Positions 1-5,685 of a stretch of 26,440 nt of DNA are shown piece after piece (the stretch's first letter is position 1; every line of letters starts with the position of its first letter). Location: positions 1-26,440 of the IMG/VR virus record IMGVR_UViG_3300032116_001144, one strand, 5' to 3'. Source of the DNA: a virus. A program made the translations under genes and the position numbers. The notes below the pieces were generated by a model. The model worked only from the letters and a program-made list of their open reading frames with translations. It ran no database searches and was not told the DNA's origin.

Positions 1-1
1 C

Positions 2-358
2 GAGCAGTTTTCGCGGCGCGGAACCCTGTCGGACGCGCAGGTCTCCGCTCTGGTCCGCATCCGCGAGCAGGACGCCGAGCGCGCCGCGAAGGGGACCGAT
101 AGCCAGCATGTCGGCGTCGTCGGCGATCGTCATAGGCTCGTCCTCCGCGTCCGCCTCGTCCGCTCGTTTGAGAGCGCGTTTGGGATCATCTGGCTCCACG
201 TCTGCGAGGACGAGGGCGGCAACGTCGTCGTCTACAAGGGCAGCAAAGAACTGGCCGCGCGCGGAGAGACGGTCACCGTGATCGCGACCGTGGCCGAGCA
301 TGGTGAGCGCGAGGGCGTGAAGCAGACCATCATCAAGAGGCCAAAGATCGTCGCTTGA
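2..358 (+). CDS. Hypothetical phage protein, C-terminal part (cut by window edge)
   Basis: The frame is open from the left edge to a TGA at 356-358, giving 118 residues with no start in view. The first ~35 residues are charged and helical (LSDAQVSALVRIREQDAERA). From about residue 37 a compact beta-rich module follows, with the segments GIIWLHVCEDEGGNVVVYKG and ETVTVIATVAEHGEREGVKQ and a basic end (IIKRPKIVA). This pattern of alternating strands ending in a TVTVxAxVxEH-like strand resembles small domains seen at the end of many phage hypothetical proteins, possibly an OB-like fold; that is inference. No catalytic motif is visible. The TGA stop lies inside the -35 box of the next gene's promoter. 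Function unknown. Confidence 0.7.
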   Translation, partial: EQFSRRGTLSDAQVSALVRIREQDAERAAKGTDSQHVGVVGDRHRLVLRVRLVRSFESAFGIIWLHVCEDEGGNVVVYKGSKELAARGETVTVIATVAEHGEREGVKQTIIKRPKIVA

Positions 359-396
359 CGTGCCCTGTGGGCAGGGGTACGCTCCTGCCCACTACC
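355..396 (+). promoter_or_regulatory. Promoter with embedded TGCCC-N3-GGGCA operator, copy 1
   Basis: TTGACG (355-360), a 17-base spacer and TACGCT (378-383) make a sigma70-like promoter with a weak -10. The spacer begins with the dyad TGCCC-TGT-GGGCA (361-373), and a third half-site TGCCC lies at 386-390, so GGGCAGG and CCTGCCC flank the -10 as a 9-bp inverted repeat (367-375 with 384-392). It ends in CTACC. The same arrangement occurs on the minus strand at 4751-4710 (32 of 42 positions identical) and in shorter form at 5093-5057. The expected transcript starts near 391 and leads to the gene at 419. Repressor or activator binding is inference. Confidence 0.6.
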
Positions 397-418
397 ACTT
401 CATCTAAAGGAGATTGAT

Positions 419-679
419 ATGTCGAATTGGAGCTGCAAGAAAACGAAGCGCGTGAGCGTCTACAAGGTCGCAATGTGCGACGCCTTCAAGCTCGGCATTG
501 CAGACTATCGTGCCGGTCATCCGTTTCGCGATATCAATAATGAAAAGGATGCGGTCAACTATGAGCGCGGGCGCCACTTCGCCGCGCTCTACGCCGGTCG
601 CATCTATCAGGGGCGCGGACTGAACTGGTGGGCGAAGTCGGCACTTGATAGCGCGGTACATGCCAAGTGGGTCTTCTGA
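419..679 (+). CDS. Hypothetical 86-residue phage protein, single-gene unit
   Basis: The start is well supported: AAAGGAG at 406-412 sits six bases before the ATG. The protein is basic in its first third (KKTKRVSVYK), and its middle reads FKLGIADYRAGHPFRDINN followed by NYERGRHFAALYAGRIYQGR. The DYRAGxPF…YERGRxFAxLYAGR pattern looks like a small phage family that I recognise only as hypothetical. There is no membrane segment or signal peptide. It has its own promoter/operator (355-396) and is closed by a strong hairpin terminator (701-726), so it is probably transcribed alone. It shares its operator with the leftward replication unit, which suggests timing with early genes. Function unknown. 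Confidence 0.75.
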   Translation: MSNWSCKKTKRVSVYKVAMCDAFKLGIADYRAGHPFRDINNEKDAVNYERGRHFAALYAGRIYQGRGLNWWAKSALDSAVHAKWVF

Positions 680-700
680 TACAAAACAGAGATTGAATGG

Positions 701-726
701 AAGAGGGGCCGAAAGGCCCCTTTTCT
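701..726. terminator. Bidirectional rho-independent terminator
   Basis: GGGGCC (705-710) pairs with GGCCCC (715-720) around a GAAA tetraloop, extended by A-rich/T-rich flanks (AAGA at 701-704, TTTTCT at 721-726). On the plus strand the stem is followed by TTTTCTATTT; on the minus strand the reverse complement gives TCTT after the stem. It lies between two convergent genes (419-679 and 725-1645) and serves both; the leftward gene's stop codon is immediately next to it. Confidence 0.85.
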
Positions 727-1645
727 ATTTCTGGGCCAGAAGGACATCGTTGAAGTCCGTCCCCGGCGCATCCGGGACAAATACCGTCGCGCGCTTTCCC
801 GACGCGACGATCCTCTGAGCCAGCCTGTATGCCGCAGCCTGCCCGGCATAGCTGCGGTCGTTATCCGCGAATATCGCGATCTCCTCCGCCTCCGCAGGCG
901 CTTCCCATTTCGCCAGCATCGCAGCGGACAGGCAGGCCCACACCGGCATTTTGTAAATGATCGCTGCCGACATCGCGGTTTCTATTCCTTCCGCTACACC
1001 CATGACATTTCGAGCGGGCCAAAGGCGAACAGCAGATCCATCCGGGATCTTGCCCGCTGCGAGGCGGCGACAGGGATCGACATCGGCCTTCCGCCCGTCA
1101 GGCGACAGGTAGGTCATATGCAGGCTAACTCCCGCCCCATCCGGGCCAGAGATTCGGGCGACCATGGCGGGGTAGGCCCGGTCGGTCTCGGGATGGTGCA
1201 GCGAGGGGTGATGGCGGATCGCTGAGGAGGGCCAGAAACGCCCGAGACGGGTCGAGAGGTAGGTAGAGGTGGGCGAGCCTGCTTCCGGCGCTGTAGCCCC
1301 CCTCCAGACGCGAAGGAGAGCGTGTCTGTCGGGACTGGTCACCCTGCCGCCGCCGATCCGGGGCGGCGGAGCGTCCCTGAGCAGGTTCCTGACCTCGTCG
1401 GCAAGGGTCGCGAACGGCTTGCCGGTCACAGCCCCCGCCAGCATGAACCCGTCCCCCGCCCCGCAGGCCGAGCAGATGTAACCTCCGGTCGAGTTCTGAT
1501 CGTCCCAGCGGTAGCGGTCAGTTCCGCCGCACATCGGGCAGGGGCCGTGCTTCCGGTTCAGGGCTGTCGCTGGCACGCCGAGCTTGGGCAGGAGATATTC
1601 CCAATGCCCGCGAGCGGCTTCCTTGATCGGGATATTATCACGCAC
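725..1645 (-). CDS. DNA primase, zinc ribbon plus TOPRIM domain
   Basis: Likely the phage primase making RNA primers, in the style of the P4/T7 zinc-binding-TOPRIM primases but without a fused helicase. A four-cysteine zinc ribbon is visible at the N terminus: CPMCGGTDRYRW (C36, C39) and CSACG (C58, C61). The TOPRIM core follows at about residues 213-300, with GVAEGIETAMSA carrying the conserved glutamate E219 and IFADND carrying D261 and D263. At 306 residues it is the size of stand-alone phage primases. The start ATG lies inside the end of the helicase gene (8-base overlap), so the two are probably co-translated. It is the last gene of the leftward unit, next to the terminator at 701-726. 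The primase-type assignment is firm; its exact priming behaviour is inferred. Confidence 0.9.
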   Translation of the reverse strand: MRDNIPIKEAARGHWEYLLPKLGVPATALNRKHGPCPMCGGTDRYRWDDQNSTGGYICSACGAGDGFMLAGAVTGKPFATLADEVRNLLRDAPPPRIGGGRVTSPDRHALLRVWRGATAPEAGSPTSTYLSTRLGRFWPSSAIRHHPSLHHPETDRAYPAMVARISGPDGAGVSLHMTYLSPDGRKADVDPCRRLAAGKIPDGSAVRLWPARNVMGVAEGIETAMSAAIIYKMPVWACLSAAMLAKWEAPAEAEEIAIFADNDRSYAGQAAAYRLAQRIVASGKRATVFVPDAPGTDFNDVLLAQK

Positions 1646-3119
1646 GCCGCTGCCTCCTCTGGCTGCGCGCCCAAGCGATATTCCGGTGCGTGATCCACGA
1701 TTGCGTCGTCGGGGAGATCTCGTCCGCCAAATCCTTCCTCAATTCGTATGGGGGCCAGTTTCCAAACTTGTCCTTGTAGGTCACCGCTGCCCAGCCGGGT
1801 TTGTATCCGCGCAGATGAGCGTGGAGCAAAAGCTCCGAATAGAATTGCTGCTTCTGGACCAGCGTCGAATACATCGAATCCGCGATGACCGTCTTACGAG
1901 CGGTAAGCTCGACCAGATCGCCGGTCATTTCCTCGACATCGGTCTTGGGCTTCTTTTCAAAACCGCACGATGGGCAGGTCTTGGTTTTCGGCGGCATCAG
2001 AAACGCGCACGACGGGCATTCCTTTGGCAGGGGCTTCGCATCCCGAGGACGAGCAGGGCCGCTCTTGTTTCCGTCGTCCAGAAGCTCGTGATGGATATCG
2101 GTAACGAAACCGAGCCGCACGGTCGTGTCGGAATGATCGAGGATCAGGCAATGGTTCTTGTCGCTCGCAGGACGCAGGCCACGACCGATCATTTGGACGT
2201 AGAGCATTTCGCTCTTGGTCGGGCGAGCGAGGATGATGCAGCGAACGTCAGCGTCGAAGCCCGTCGTGAGAACACCGACGTTGCACAGGATGCGAGTATC
2301 CCCGCCAGAGAAACGCTTCACGATCTGCGCGCGCTCCTCCATCGGCGTGAATGCATCCATGTATTCGGCAGCGACGCCCGCCTCGACAAAACGGTCGCAG
2401 ATATTTTTCGCGTGGAGCCGATCCACCGCGAACGCAACGGTCGGACGATCCTCGCCGCGCTGAAGCCAAGTCGAAACGATATCCGCGACCAGAGCGCCAC
2501 GCTGCATCGCTTCGCTCAGTCCCTTCAAATCGAAATCACCGGCAATCGTCTTGACGCCGCTCAGGTCGGGATGCGCCGGGGCATAGCACTTGAACGCAGA
2601 CAGGTGACCAAGCTCGATCAGTTCGCTCGTCGTCGTCGCGATGATCAGATCATCCCAAACCAGACCCATGCCTTTTGCCCATGGCGTCGCGGACAGTCCG
2701 ACGAACGGGATATCCTTCCAGTTCTCGCGTCCCATCCACTCGATCAGGAATTTGAATTGAACGTGGCACTCGTCCACGATCACCATATCGACGGTCGGAG
2801 AGTTTCTCCGCGCCAAGGTTTGAATCGAGCAAACCTGTACCGGCATATTCGGGTCGGTCATTTCATGGTTCGACTGCATGACGCCGATTTCCCAAATGCC
2901 ATTCGATTCAAACCGGGCGACGGTCTGGTCGATAAGCGTCAGGGACGGGACGACGAAGGCCACCCGCTTATTCTTTTCCCGAGCCGAGCGAATGAGCGAA
3001 GCGGCAATAACCGTCTTGCCCGCGCCGGTCGGAAGAGCCATCACGATGCGCTTCTTGTTGTTCTGTAGACTTTCACGAAGTCTAACAATTGCATCTGTTT
3101 GATATGATCTTAGTTGCAT
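1638..3119 (-). CDS. SF2 DEAD/DEAH-type helicase with C-terminal zinc ribbon
   Basis: An ATP-driven DNA helicase of the type III restriction subunit/UvsW-like superfamily 2 group, probably the phage replication or recombination helicase. The 493-residue product begins MQLRSYQTDA, with the Q-like motif RSYQ. Walker A is ALPTGAGKT (about 28-36), Walker B is VDECH (115-119), motif III is GLSATP (141-146) and motif VI is QMIGRGLRP (309-317). A CPSC…CPSC zinc ribbon (C368, C371, C382, C385) follows. I chose ATG 3119, which has AGGA eight bases upstream; an in-frame TTG at 3143 would add eight residues but has no clear ribosome site. There is no nuclease or methylase partner, which argues against a restriction system. 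Directly upstream is an unusual pyrimidine mirror repeat. Confidence 0.9.
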   Translation of the reverse strand: MQLRSYQTDAIVRLRESLQNNKKRIVMALPTGAGKTVIAASLIRSAREKNKRVAFVVPSLTLIDQTVARFESNGIWEIGVMQSNHEMTDPNMPVQVCSIQTLARRNSPTVDMVIVDECHVQFKFLIEWMGRENWKDIPFVGLSATPWAKGMGLVWDDLIIATTTSELIELGHLSAFKCYAPAHPDLSGVKTIAGDFDLKGLSEAMQRGALVADIVSTWLQRGEDRPTVAFAVDRLHAKNICDRFVEAGVAAEYMDAFTPMEERAQIVKRFSGGDTRILCNVGVLTTGFDADVRCIILARPTKSEMLYVQMIGRGLRPASDKNHCLILDHSDTTVRLGFVTDIHHELLDDGNKSGPARPRDAKPLPKECPSCAFLMPPKTKTCPSCGFEKKPKTDVEEMTGDLVELTARKTVIADSMYSTLVQKQQFYSELLLHAHLRGYKPGWAAVTYKDKFGNWPPYELRKDLADEISPTTQSWITHRNIAWARSQRRQRRA

Positions 3120-3234
3120 GACTACATTCCTACAAAGTTGCAAAGTTATCGCGCGGGGATAGTACAGGTGTTTCAGGATAGAGTGCTACAATGTGTTTTG
3201 ATTCCTTGGCGGGGATTCACCAGATCATTTGAAA

Positions 3235-3286
3235 CCCCCCCTCTCCCCCTTCCCCCCTATAGTCCCCCCTTCCCCCTCTCCCCCCC
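3235..3286. repeat. Perfect homopyrimidine/homopurine mirror repeat
   Basis: The plus strand reads C7-TCT-C5-TT-C6, then TATAGT, then C6-TT-C5-TCT-C7. The two 23-base arms (3235-3257 and 3264-3286) are exact mirror images with a six-base centre. Such sequences are the classical substrate for intramolecular triplex (H-DNA). The minus strand has six runs of five to seven guanines, which could also form a G-quadruplex in DNA or in the leftward transcript. The stop codon of the gene at 3257-3538 sits in the centre, and the helicase start is about 115 bases downstream. Function unknown; replication start, pausing or attenuation are possibilities. Confidence 0.9.
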
Positions 3287-3538
3287 TAACATTGGACTTG
3301 GGCGATTGTGCGGTGCAGCATGGTCAGATTGCTGCGGTGCAACATCGCCTCGATGGGCCAGCATCAGGTCGAGGAGACGGACGGCAGACAGGGGTATCGA
3401 CCGCTCGCCCGAAAGCCACTTGTACAACGTACGGTCGTGGACCCCGAGCGCGGCAGCAGCCTCCCGGTCGAGCAGGTTTAGCCTCCAGAGCCGGGCGCGG
3501 AACTCCTCTCGCGCGACCTCGCCAGCGACATATGCCAT
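3257..3538 (-). CDS. Small helix-turn-helix DNA-binding protein
   Basis: Ninety-three residues. The segment LDREAAAALGVHDRTLYKWLSGERSIPLSAVRLLDLML (residues 22-59) has the spacing of a Cro/XRE-type helix-turn-helix: helix, turn at LGVHD, recognition helix RTLYKWLSGE. A basic, disordered tail follows and runs into the guanine-rich mirror repeat, so that the last residues are GGERGKGGL. The ATG overlaps the previous stop by one base (TAATG), with GGAG eight bases upstream, so translation is coupled. It is the last small gene before the helicase. Probably a phage transcription regulator, perhaps acting on a promoter in this region; its target is not evident. The low-complexity tail may only reflect the DNA element beneath it. 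Confidence 0.75.
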   Translation of the reverse strand: MAYVAGEVAREEFRARLWRLNLLDREAAAALGVHDRTLYKWLSGERSIPLSAVRLLDLMLAHRGDVAPQQSDHAAPHNRPSPMLGGERGKGGL

Positions 3539-3801
3539 TACTGATTCTCCTCGTGCAGGAAGTTAATCGCCAATTGTTTGGAGTTGGTATTTATGCGCTG
3601 CCCTCGGATCGTCCGGGCTAGATATTCGCCGGGCCGGATGCGGGTTATCCAGCCGAGCGGTCGATTATCAAGATAGATCGTCGTGATGTCGTCCTCCTGC
3701 TCAATACGGGTGGACGGTTCGATCCGTTTGATCTGACGCGGGCGAGGCGCGTCGAGGACGACGCCGCACATATCCGCTATGTGGCGGGGAAGATCGGTCA
3801 C
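3538..3801 (-). CDS. Hypothetical 87-residue phage protein
   Basis: The start is a GTG at 3801 inside a GTGA overlap with the stop of the preceding mini-gene, so translation is coupled. The N terminus MTDLPRHIADMCGVVLDAPRPRQIKRI is followed by a strand-rich part (ITTIYLDNRPLGWITRI, EYLARTIRGQ) and an asparagine-containing C terminus. No known motif, membrane segment or metal site is visible. The pattern of a short polar N terminus plus a small beta domain is compatible with a DNA-mimic or accessory protein, but nothing identifies a function. It is kept because it is exactly packed between two coupled neighbours in the leftward unit. Confidence 0.65.
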   Translation of the reverse strand: MTDLPRHIADMCGVVLDAPRPRQIKRIEPSTRIEQEDDITTIYLDNRPLGWITRIRPGEYLARTIRGQRINTNSKQLAINFLHEENQ

Positions 3802-3899
3802 CAGTAAATCTCCATCAAGATATTGATCACGATAAACGCCCAGCCAGCGACGATCGCCAGCACGACGAGGATCAGGTCAATCCGTTCCGCGCGGCTCAT
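3798..3899 (-). CDS. 33-residue single-pass membrane mini-protein
   Basis: Begins MSRAERID, then a continuous hydrophobic stretch (LILVVLAIVAGWAFIVINIL, residues 9-28) ending MEIYW. This is one complete membrane helix with basic residues on the N-terminal side. ATG 3899 overlaps the upstream stop as ATGA and its TGA overlaps the next start as GTGA, so it sits exactly in a chain of coupled genes. A 93-residue reading that starts further upstream in the same frame is arginine-rich and runs through the neighbouring gene, so I use the short form. Role unknown; small phage membrane proteins often affect host membrane functions, superinfection or lysis timing. Confidence 0.6.
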   Translation of the reverse strand: MSRAERIDLILVVLAIVAGWAFIVINILMEIYW

Positions 3900-4123
3900 T
3901 CTCCGTCCTCCTTCGCCTGCGCGACGCGGATCGCCTCGACCAGAGCGATGCGGTCGTCGGTCACATCGATTTTGATGAACGTGAGCGGGGCGGCTCCGCC
4001 GCCGATCAGCACAACGATGATCGGATACAGGCTGCGCGCCCTCCACGCCTGCGCGATGTCCGCAGCCGCGTGCGGGCAAGTGGTCGTGTGATAGTGGTCG
4101 AGGTCGCCGGTGATGTGGATCAT
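3896..4123 (-). CDS. Hypothetical 75-residue phage protein
   Basis: Begins MIHITGDLDHYHTTTCPH and continues with a central hydrophobic strand region (YPIIVVLIGGGAAPLTFIKIDV) and an amphipathic helix (RIALVEAIRVAQAKEDGE). The early His/Cys cluster (HITGDLDHYHTTTCPH) could hold a metal, but there is no second cysteine pair to complete a standard finger. The IIVVLIGGGA stretch is too short and Gly-rich to call a membrane helix with confidence. It starts three bases after the previous stop and overlaps the next gene by four. No family recognised. Confidence 0.65.
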   Translation of the reverse strand: MIHITGDLDHYHTTTCPHAAADIAQAWRARSLYPIIVVLIGGGAAPLTFIKIDVTDDRIALVEAIRVAQAKEDGE

Positions 4124-4126
4124 CGG

Positions 4127-4459
4127 TCAGCCCTTCTCCTCGATCAGGGCGACGCAGCAGCGCAGCAGCGACGAGAGAAGCTCGGCCTCGCTCAGGCTGT
4201 GGTCCTCCTGATGCCGCAGAAGGGCGGCGGCGAACTCCGGCACCTCGCGCTCGATGCGCTTGAGGACCGGATGTCCGAAGCCCTTCTCCTCGACCGCGAG
4301 CATGACGCAGCCAGCCATGAAGTCGGCGTGGCTCATCGGCGGCACGTTGCCGCGACCGTACTGGCTGGCGTCGATCCAGCGGACGGTTTTGCCGACCGCG
4401 TGGACCGCCGCCCAGTCGCGGGCGTGGGACGGGTGGATGATCTTGTAGGTGGTCTTCAT
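4127..4459 (-). CDS. Hypothetical 110-residue phage protein
   Basis: A mixed protein beginning MKTTYKIIHPSHARDWAAVHAVGKTVRWIDASQ, followed by two helical segments (SHADFMAGCVMLAVEEKG; VPEFAAALLRHQEDHSLSEAELLSSLLRCCVALIEEKG). The C-terminal ~45 residues look like a helical hairpin. There is no catalytic motif; the adjacent cysteines near the end (LLRCCVAL) are not in a known metal pattern. Its ATG overlaps the previous gene's stop as ATGA, so it is co-translated in the leftward unit. I do not recognise the family. Confidence 0.65.
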   Translation of the reverse strand: MKTTYKIIHPSHARDWAAVHAVGKTVRWIDASQYGRGNVPPMSHADFMAGCVMLAVEEKGFGHPVLKRIEREVPEFAAALLRHQEDHSLSEAELLSSLLRCCVALIEEKG

Positions 4460-4665
4460 GGCGTGACTTCCTTTCGAGATAGTGCTTCGAGACGCTGGAC
4501 AGCTTCCTCCGCCGTCATCGTTCCGGCGGAGACCTTGTCCATGATGGCGTAGAGTTCAGGGGTCGCGGCGCGCCTGCGCTCGTGGCGAGCGGCCTCTTCG
4601 CGCGGGTCAGGGGCGACGGTGTTGGACTTGCGCCAGCGCGCGACGGTCCTGTTCGGGTTTGCCAT
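4456..4665 (-). CDS. Hypothetical 69-residue basic phage protein
   Basis: The first half is strongly basic and polar (MANPNRTVARWRKSN, then REEAARHERRRAATPE). The second half is a predicted two-helix unit, LYAIMDKVSAGTMTAEEAVQRLEALSRKE. The NRTVARWRKSNTV opening resembles the end of a helix-turn-helix recognition segment but is too short to claim one. It is the first gene after the operator-bearing promoter at 4751-4710, with an AGGA ribosome site about seven bases before the ATG. Being first in line after an operator makes a regulatory role plausible, which is inference only. Confidence 0.65.
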   Translation of the reverse strand: MANPNRTVARWRKSNTVAPDPREEAARHERRRAATPELYAIMDKVSAGTMTAEEAVQRLEALSRKEVTP

Positions 4666-4709
4666 TTCGGGTTCCTTTCCGGTTCAGAAATTGGTCGGGA
4701 CGTACCGGA

Positions 4710-4751
4710 GGTAGCGGGCAGGATGTTATTCCTGCCCGCCGGGCAGATCAA
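4710..4751 (-). promoter_or_regulatory. Promoter with embedded TGCCC-N3-GGGCA operator, copy 2
   Basis: Read on the minus strand: TTGATC (4751-4746), a 17-base spacer opening with TGCCC-GGC-GGGCA (4745-4733), TAACAT (4728-4723), then CCTGCCC and GCTACC. This matches the plus-strand copy at 355-396 at 32 of 42 positions with no gap. GCGGGCAGGA (4714-4723) and its complement (4730-4739) form a 10-bp dyad around the -10. The -35 overlaps the TGA stop of the gene at 4748-5017, just as copy 1 overlaps its upstream stop. It is a hairpin in sequence but lacks a following T run, so it is not a typical terminator. It would drive the gene at 4456-4665 and those after it. Confidence 0.65.
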
Positions 4752-5017
4752 ACCGCGACGACGACGCGGGGCTTGATGCGGATCGTCTCGACCTGCGTCG
4801 TGCGGGTGCAGGCCGCGACCTGCTCCGTGGTCAGGTACTGCGCCGCCGCCTTGGCGTCGAAGCTCTTACGCTCGCTCAGGCTCAGGGTGACGAGGACATG
4901 CGTCCCCTCGATCACCTCGCGCCCGAGAGCGCGGATCTCGCCCTTGACGAGATCAAGCTCCGCATTGATGCGGTCGGACTCGGCCTTGAGGATCGCGTAC
5001 TTGTCAGCGAGGTTCAT
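4748..5017 (-). CDS. Hypothetical 89-residue coiled-coil phage protein
   Basis: From MNLADKYAILKAESDRINAE onward the N-terminal ~40 residues form an amphipathic helix, probably a coiled coil. A beta/helical part follows with VLVTLSLSERKSFDAKAAAQYLTTEQVAACTRTTQ. The REVIEGxxVxVTLSLSERxxxDxKAA pattern is one I associate with a widespread family of uncharacterised phage proteins located near replication genes. I chose ATG 5017 because GGAG lies six bases upstream; ATGs at 5029 and 5047 would add four and ten residues. The promoter with the third operator copy lies directly upstream. Function unknown. Confidence 0.7.
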   Translation of the reverse strand: MNLADKYAILKAESDRINAELDLVKGEIRALGREVIEGTHVLVTLSLSERKSFDAKAAAQYLTTEQVAACTRTTQVETIRIKPRVVVAV

Positions 5018-5056
5018 CTCAATCTCCATCTGTATCCCGATCACCACAACGATGTC

Positions 5057-5093
5057 GGTAGGCGCATCATACGGATGCCCAGCGGGCAGTCAA
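5057..5093 (-). promoter_or_regulatory. Strong sigma70-like promoter with operator, copy 3
   Basis: On the minus strand TTGACT (5093-5088), a 16-base spacer and TATGAT (5071-5066) each match five of six consensus bases. The dyad TGCCC-GCT-GGGCA (5088-5076) starts with the last base of the -35 box and fills most of the spacer, so a bound protein would block or realign RNA polymerase. The element ends in CTACC like copies 1 and 2, but is four bases shorter and lacks the third TGCCC half-site. It lies between the RusA stop (5133) and the start at 5017, so it can transcribe the rest of the leftward unit independently of the regulator/RusA pair. Confidence 0.7.
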
Positions 5094-5132
5094 CAACTTT
5101 CTTTGCAGAAAGACGCAGCCGATATCAATGAC

Positions 5133-5489
5133 TTAGCCAATCGACACCAAGGTCACTTCGCATGATCGACCCGCGCCGCGCCAGCAGAGATGGATCTCCT
5201 CCGCATCGCAATCGTCCGCTAGAACCCCGGCATCCACCAGCGCATCGCTCAAGGCCTTGAGCAGGTTGTCGAGGTCGCGGCGACGCTTGTCCGGTCGCTG
5301 GAACGCAACAGCGATGCTGTATCGCCCGTCAATGCTTGCCCCGCGAGCTTGCAGCTTGATCGACCAGATCGCCTCGTTACGCCACGCGCTGTACTCCGCG
5401 CTGCGGTACATTCGCCCCTTGCCGCTCCTCCACAGCCGATTGACGCTAGGCGGCAGCGGCAGCGTGAGACGGATCGTCTCAATCGGCAT
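5133..5489 (-). CDS. rusA: RusA-family Holliday junction resolvase
   Basis: A dimeric, metal-dependent endonuclease that cuts four-way DNA junctions, used by phages to clear recombination and replication branches before packaging. At 118 residues it has the usual family length (E. coli RusA is 120). The N-terminal signature LTLPLPPSVNRLWR is present. The catalytic aspartates are visible in RRRDLDNLLKALSDALVDAG (D72, D74), and LADD (D92/D93) matches the third acidic residue; in E. coli RusA these are D70, D72 and D91. The ATG lies 11 bases inside the upstream regulator gene, so the pair is coupled. It complements the exonuclease and ERF protein encoded on the opposite arm. Confidence 0.93.
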   Translation of the reverse strand: MPIETIRLTLPLPPSVNRLWRSGKGRMYRSAEYSAWRNEAIWSIKLQARGASIDGRYSIAVAFQRPDKRRRDLDNLLKALSDALVDAGVLADDCDAEEIHLCWRGAGRSCEVTLVSIG

Positions 5490-5685
5490 ACAGGTCCGGT
5501 CGCAGCCGCGCGCGCGGGATCGAGGTCAATTCCTCGACGCGACGCAGATGCCGCAGCGGTACGCGACGCCAATGGCAAACCGCAGCCCGGCTGATGCCGA
5601 GCCGCCGGGCTAGCTCAGATTGCGAGCCAAGGGCCATAAGAGCGTCAAGGAGGGCCGGATCGCGGCGGAGGTAGGTGCGAGACAT
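5479..5685 (-). CDS. Cro/YdaS-like DNA-binding protein
   Basis: Sixty-eight residues. ALMALGSQSELARRLGISRAAVCHWRRVPLRHLRRVEELT is a complete helix-turn-helix of the Cro/YdaS superfamily: SQSELARRLG (first helix), then ISRAAVCHWRR (recognition helix). The tail SIPRARLRPDLYAD matches the common end of YdaS-like regulators (xLRPDLY). It is the first gene of the leftward unit and faces the recombination unit across the control region 5686-5801, the classical position for a Cro-type switch protein. The upstream Shine-Dalgarno is weak. A possible target is the dyad at 5710-5747; that is inference. Overlap with rusA is 11 bases. Confidence 0.85.
   Translation of the reverse strand: MSRTYLRRDPALLDALMALGSQSELARRLGISRAAVCHWRRVPLRHLRRVEELTSIPRARLRPDLYAD

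Noticed and set aside
1584-3068. A 494-residue open frame on the plus strand opposite the helicase
   Set aside because: It is antisense to a helicase with all SF2 motifs, is arginine-rich and repetitive as expected for the complement of a GC-rich gene, and has no ribosome site or recognisable domain.
3120-3143. Eight-residue N-terminal extension of the helicase (start at 3143)
   Set aside because: The codon is TTG without a clear ribosome site; ATG 3119 has AGGA eight bases upstream and gives the usual MQLRSYQ beginning.
3900-4079. Long reading upstream of the 33-residue membrane protein
   Set aside because: The extra 60 residues are Arg/His-rich low-quality sequence lying over the gene at 3896-4123; the short ATG is placed exactly at an ATGA junction.
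4714-4739. 10-bp hairpin considered as a rho-independent terminator
   Set aside because: No T run follows on either strand, and its sequence matches the promoter/operator at 355-396, so it is better explained as an operator dyad.
5097-5112. Small hairpin CTTTCT-TTGC-AGAAAG after the RusA stop
   Set aside because: The six-pair, AT-rich stem is weak and has no following T run; I do not call it a terminator.
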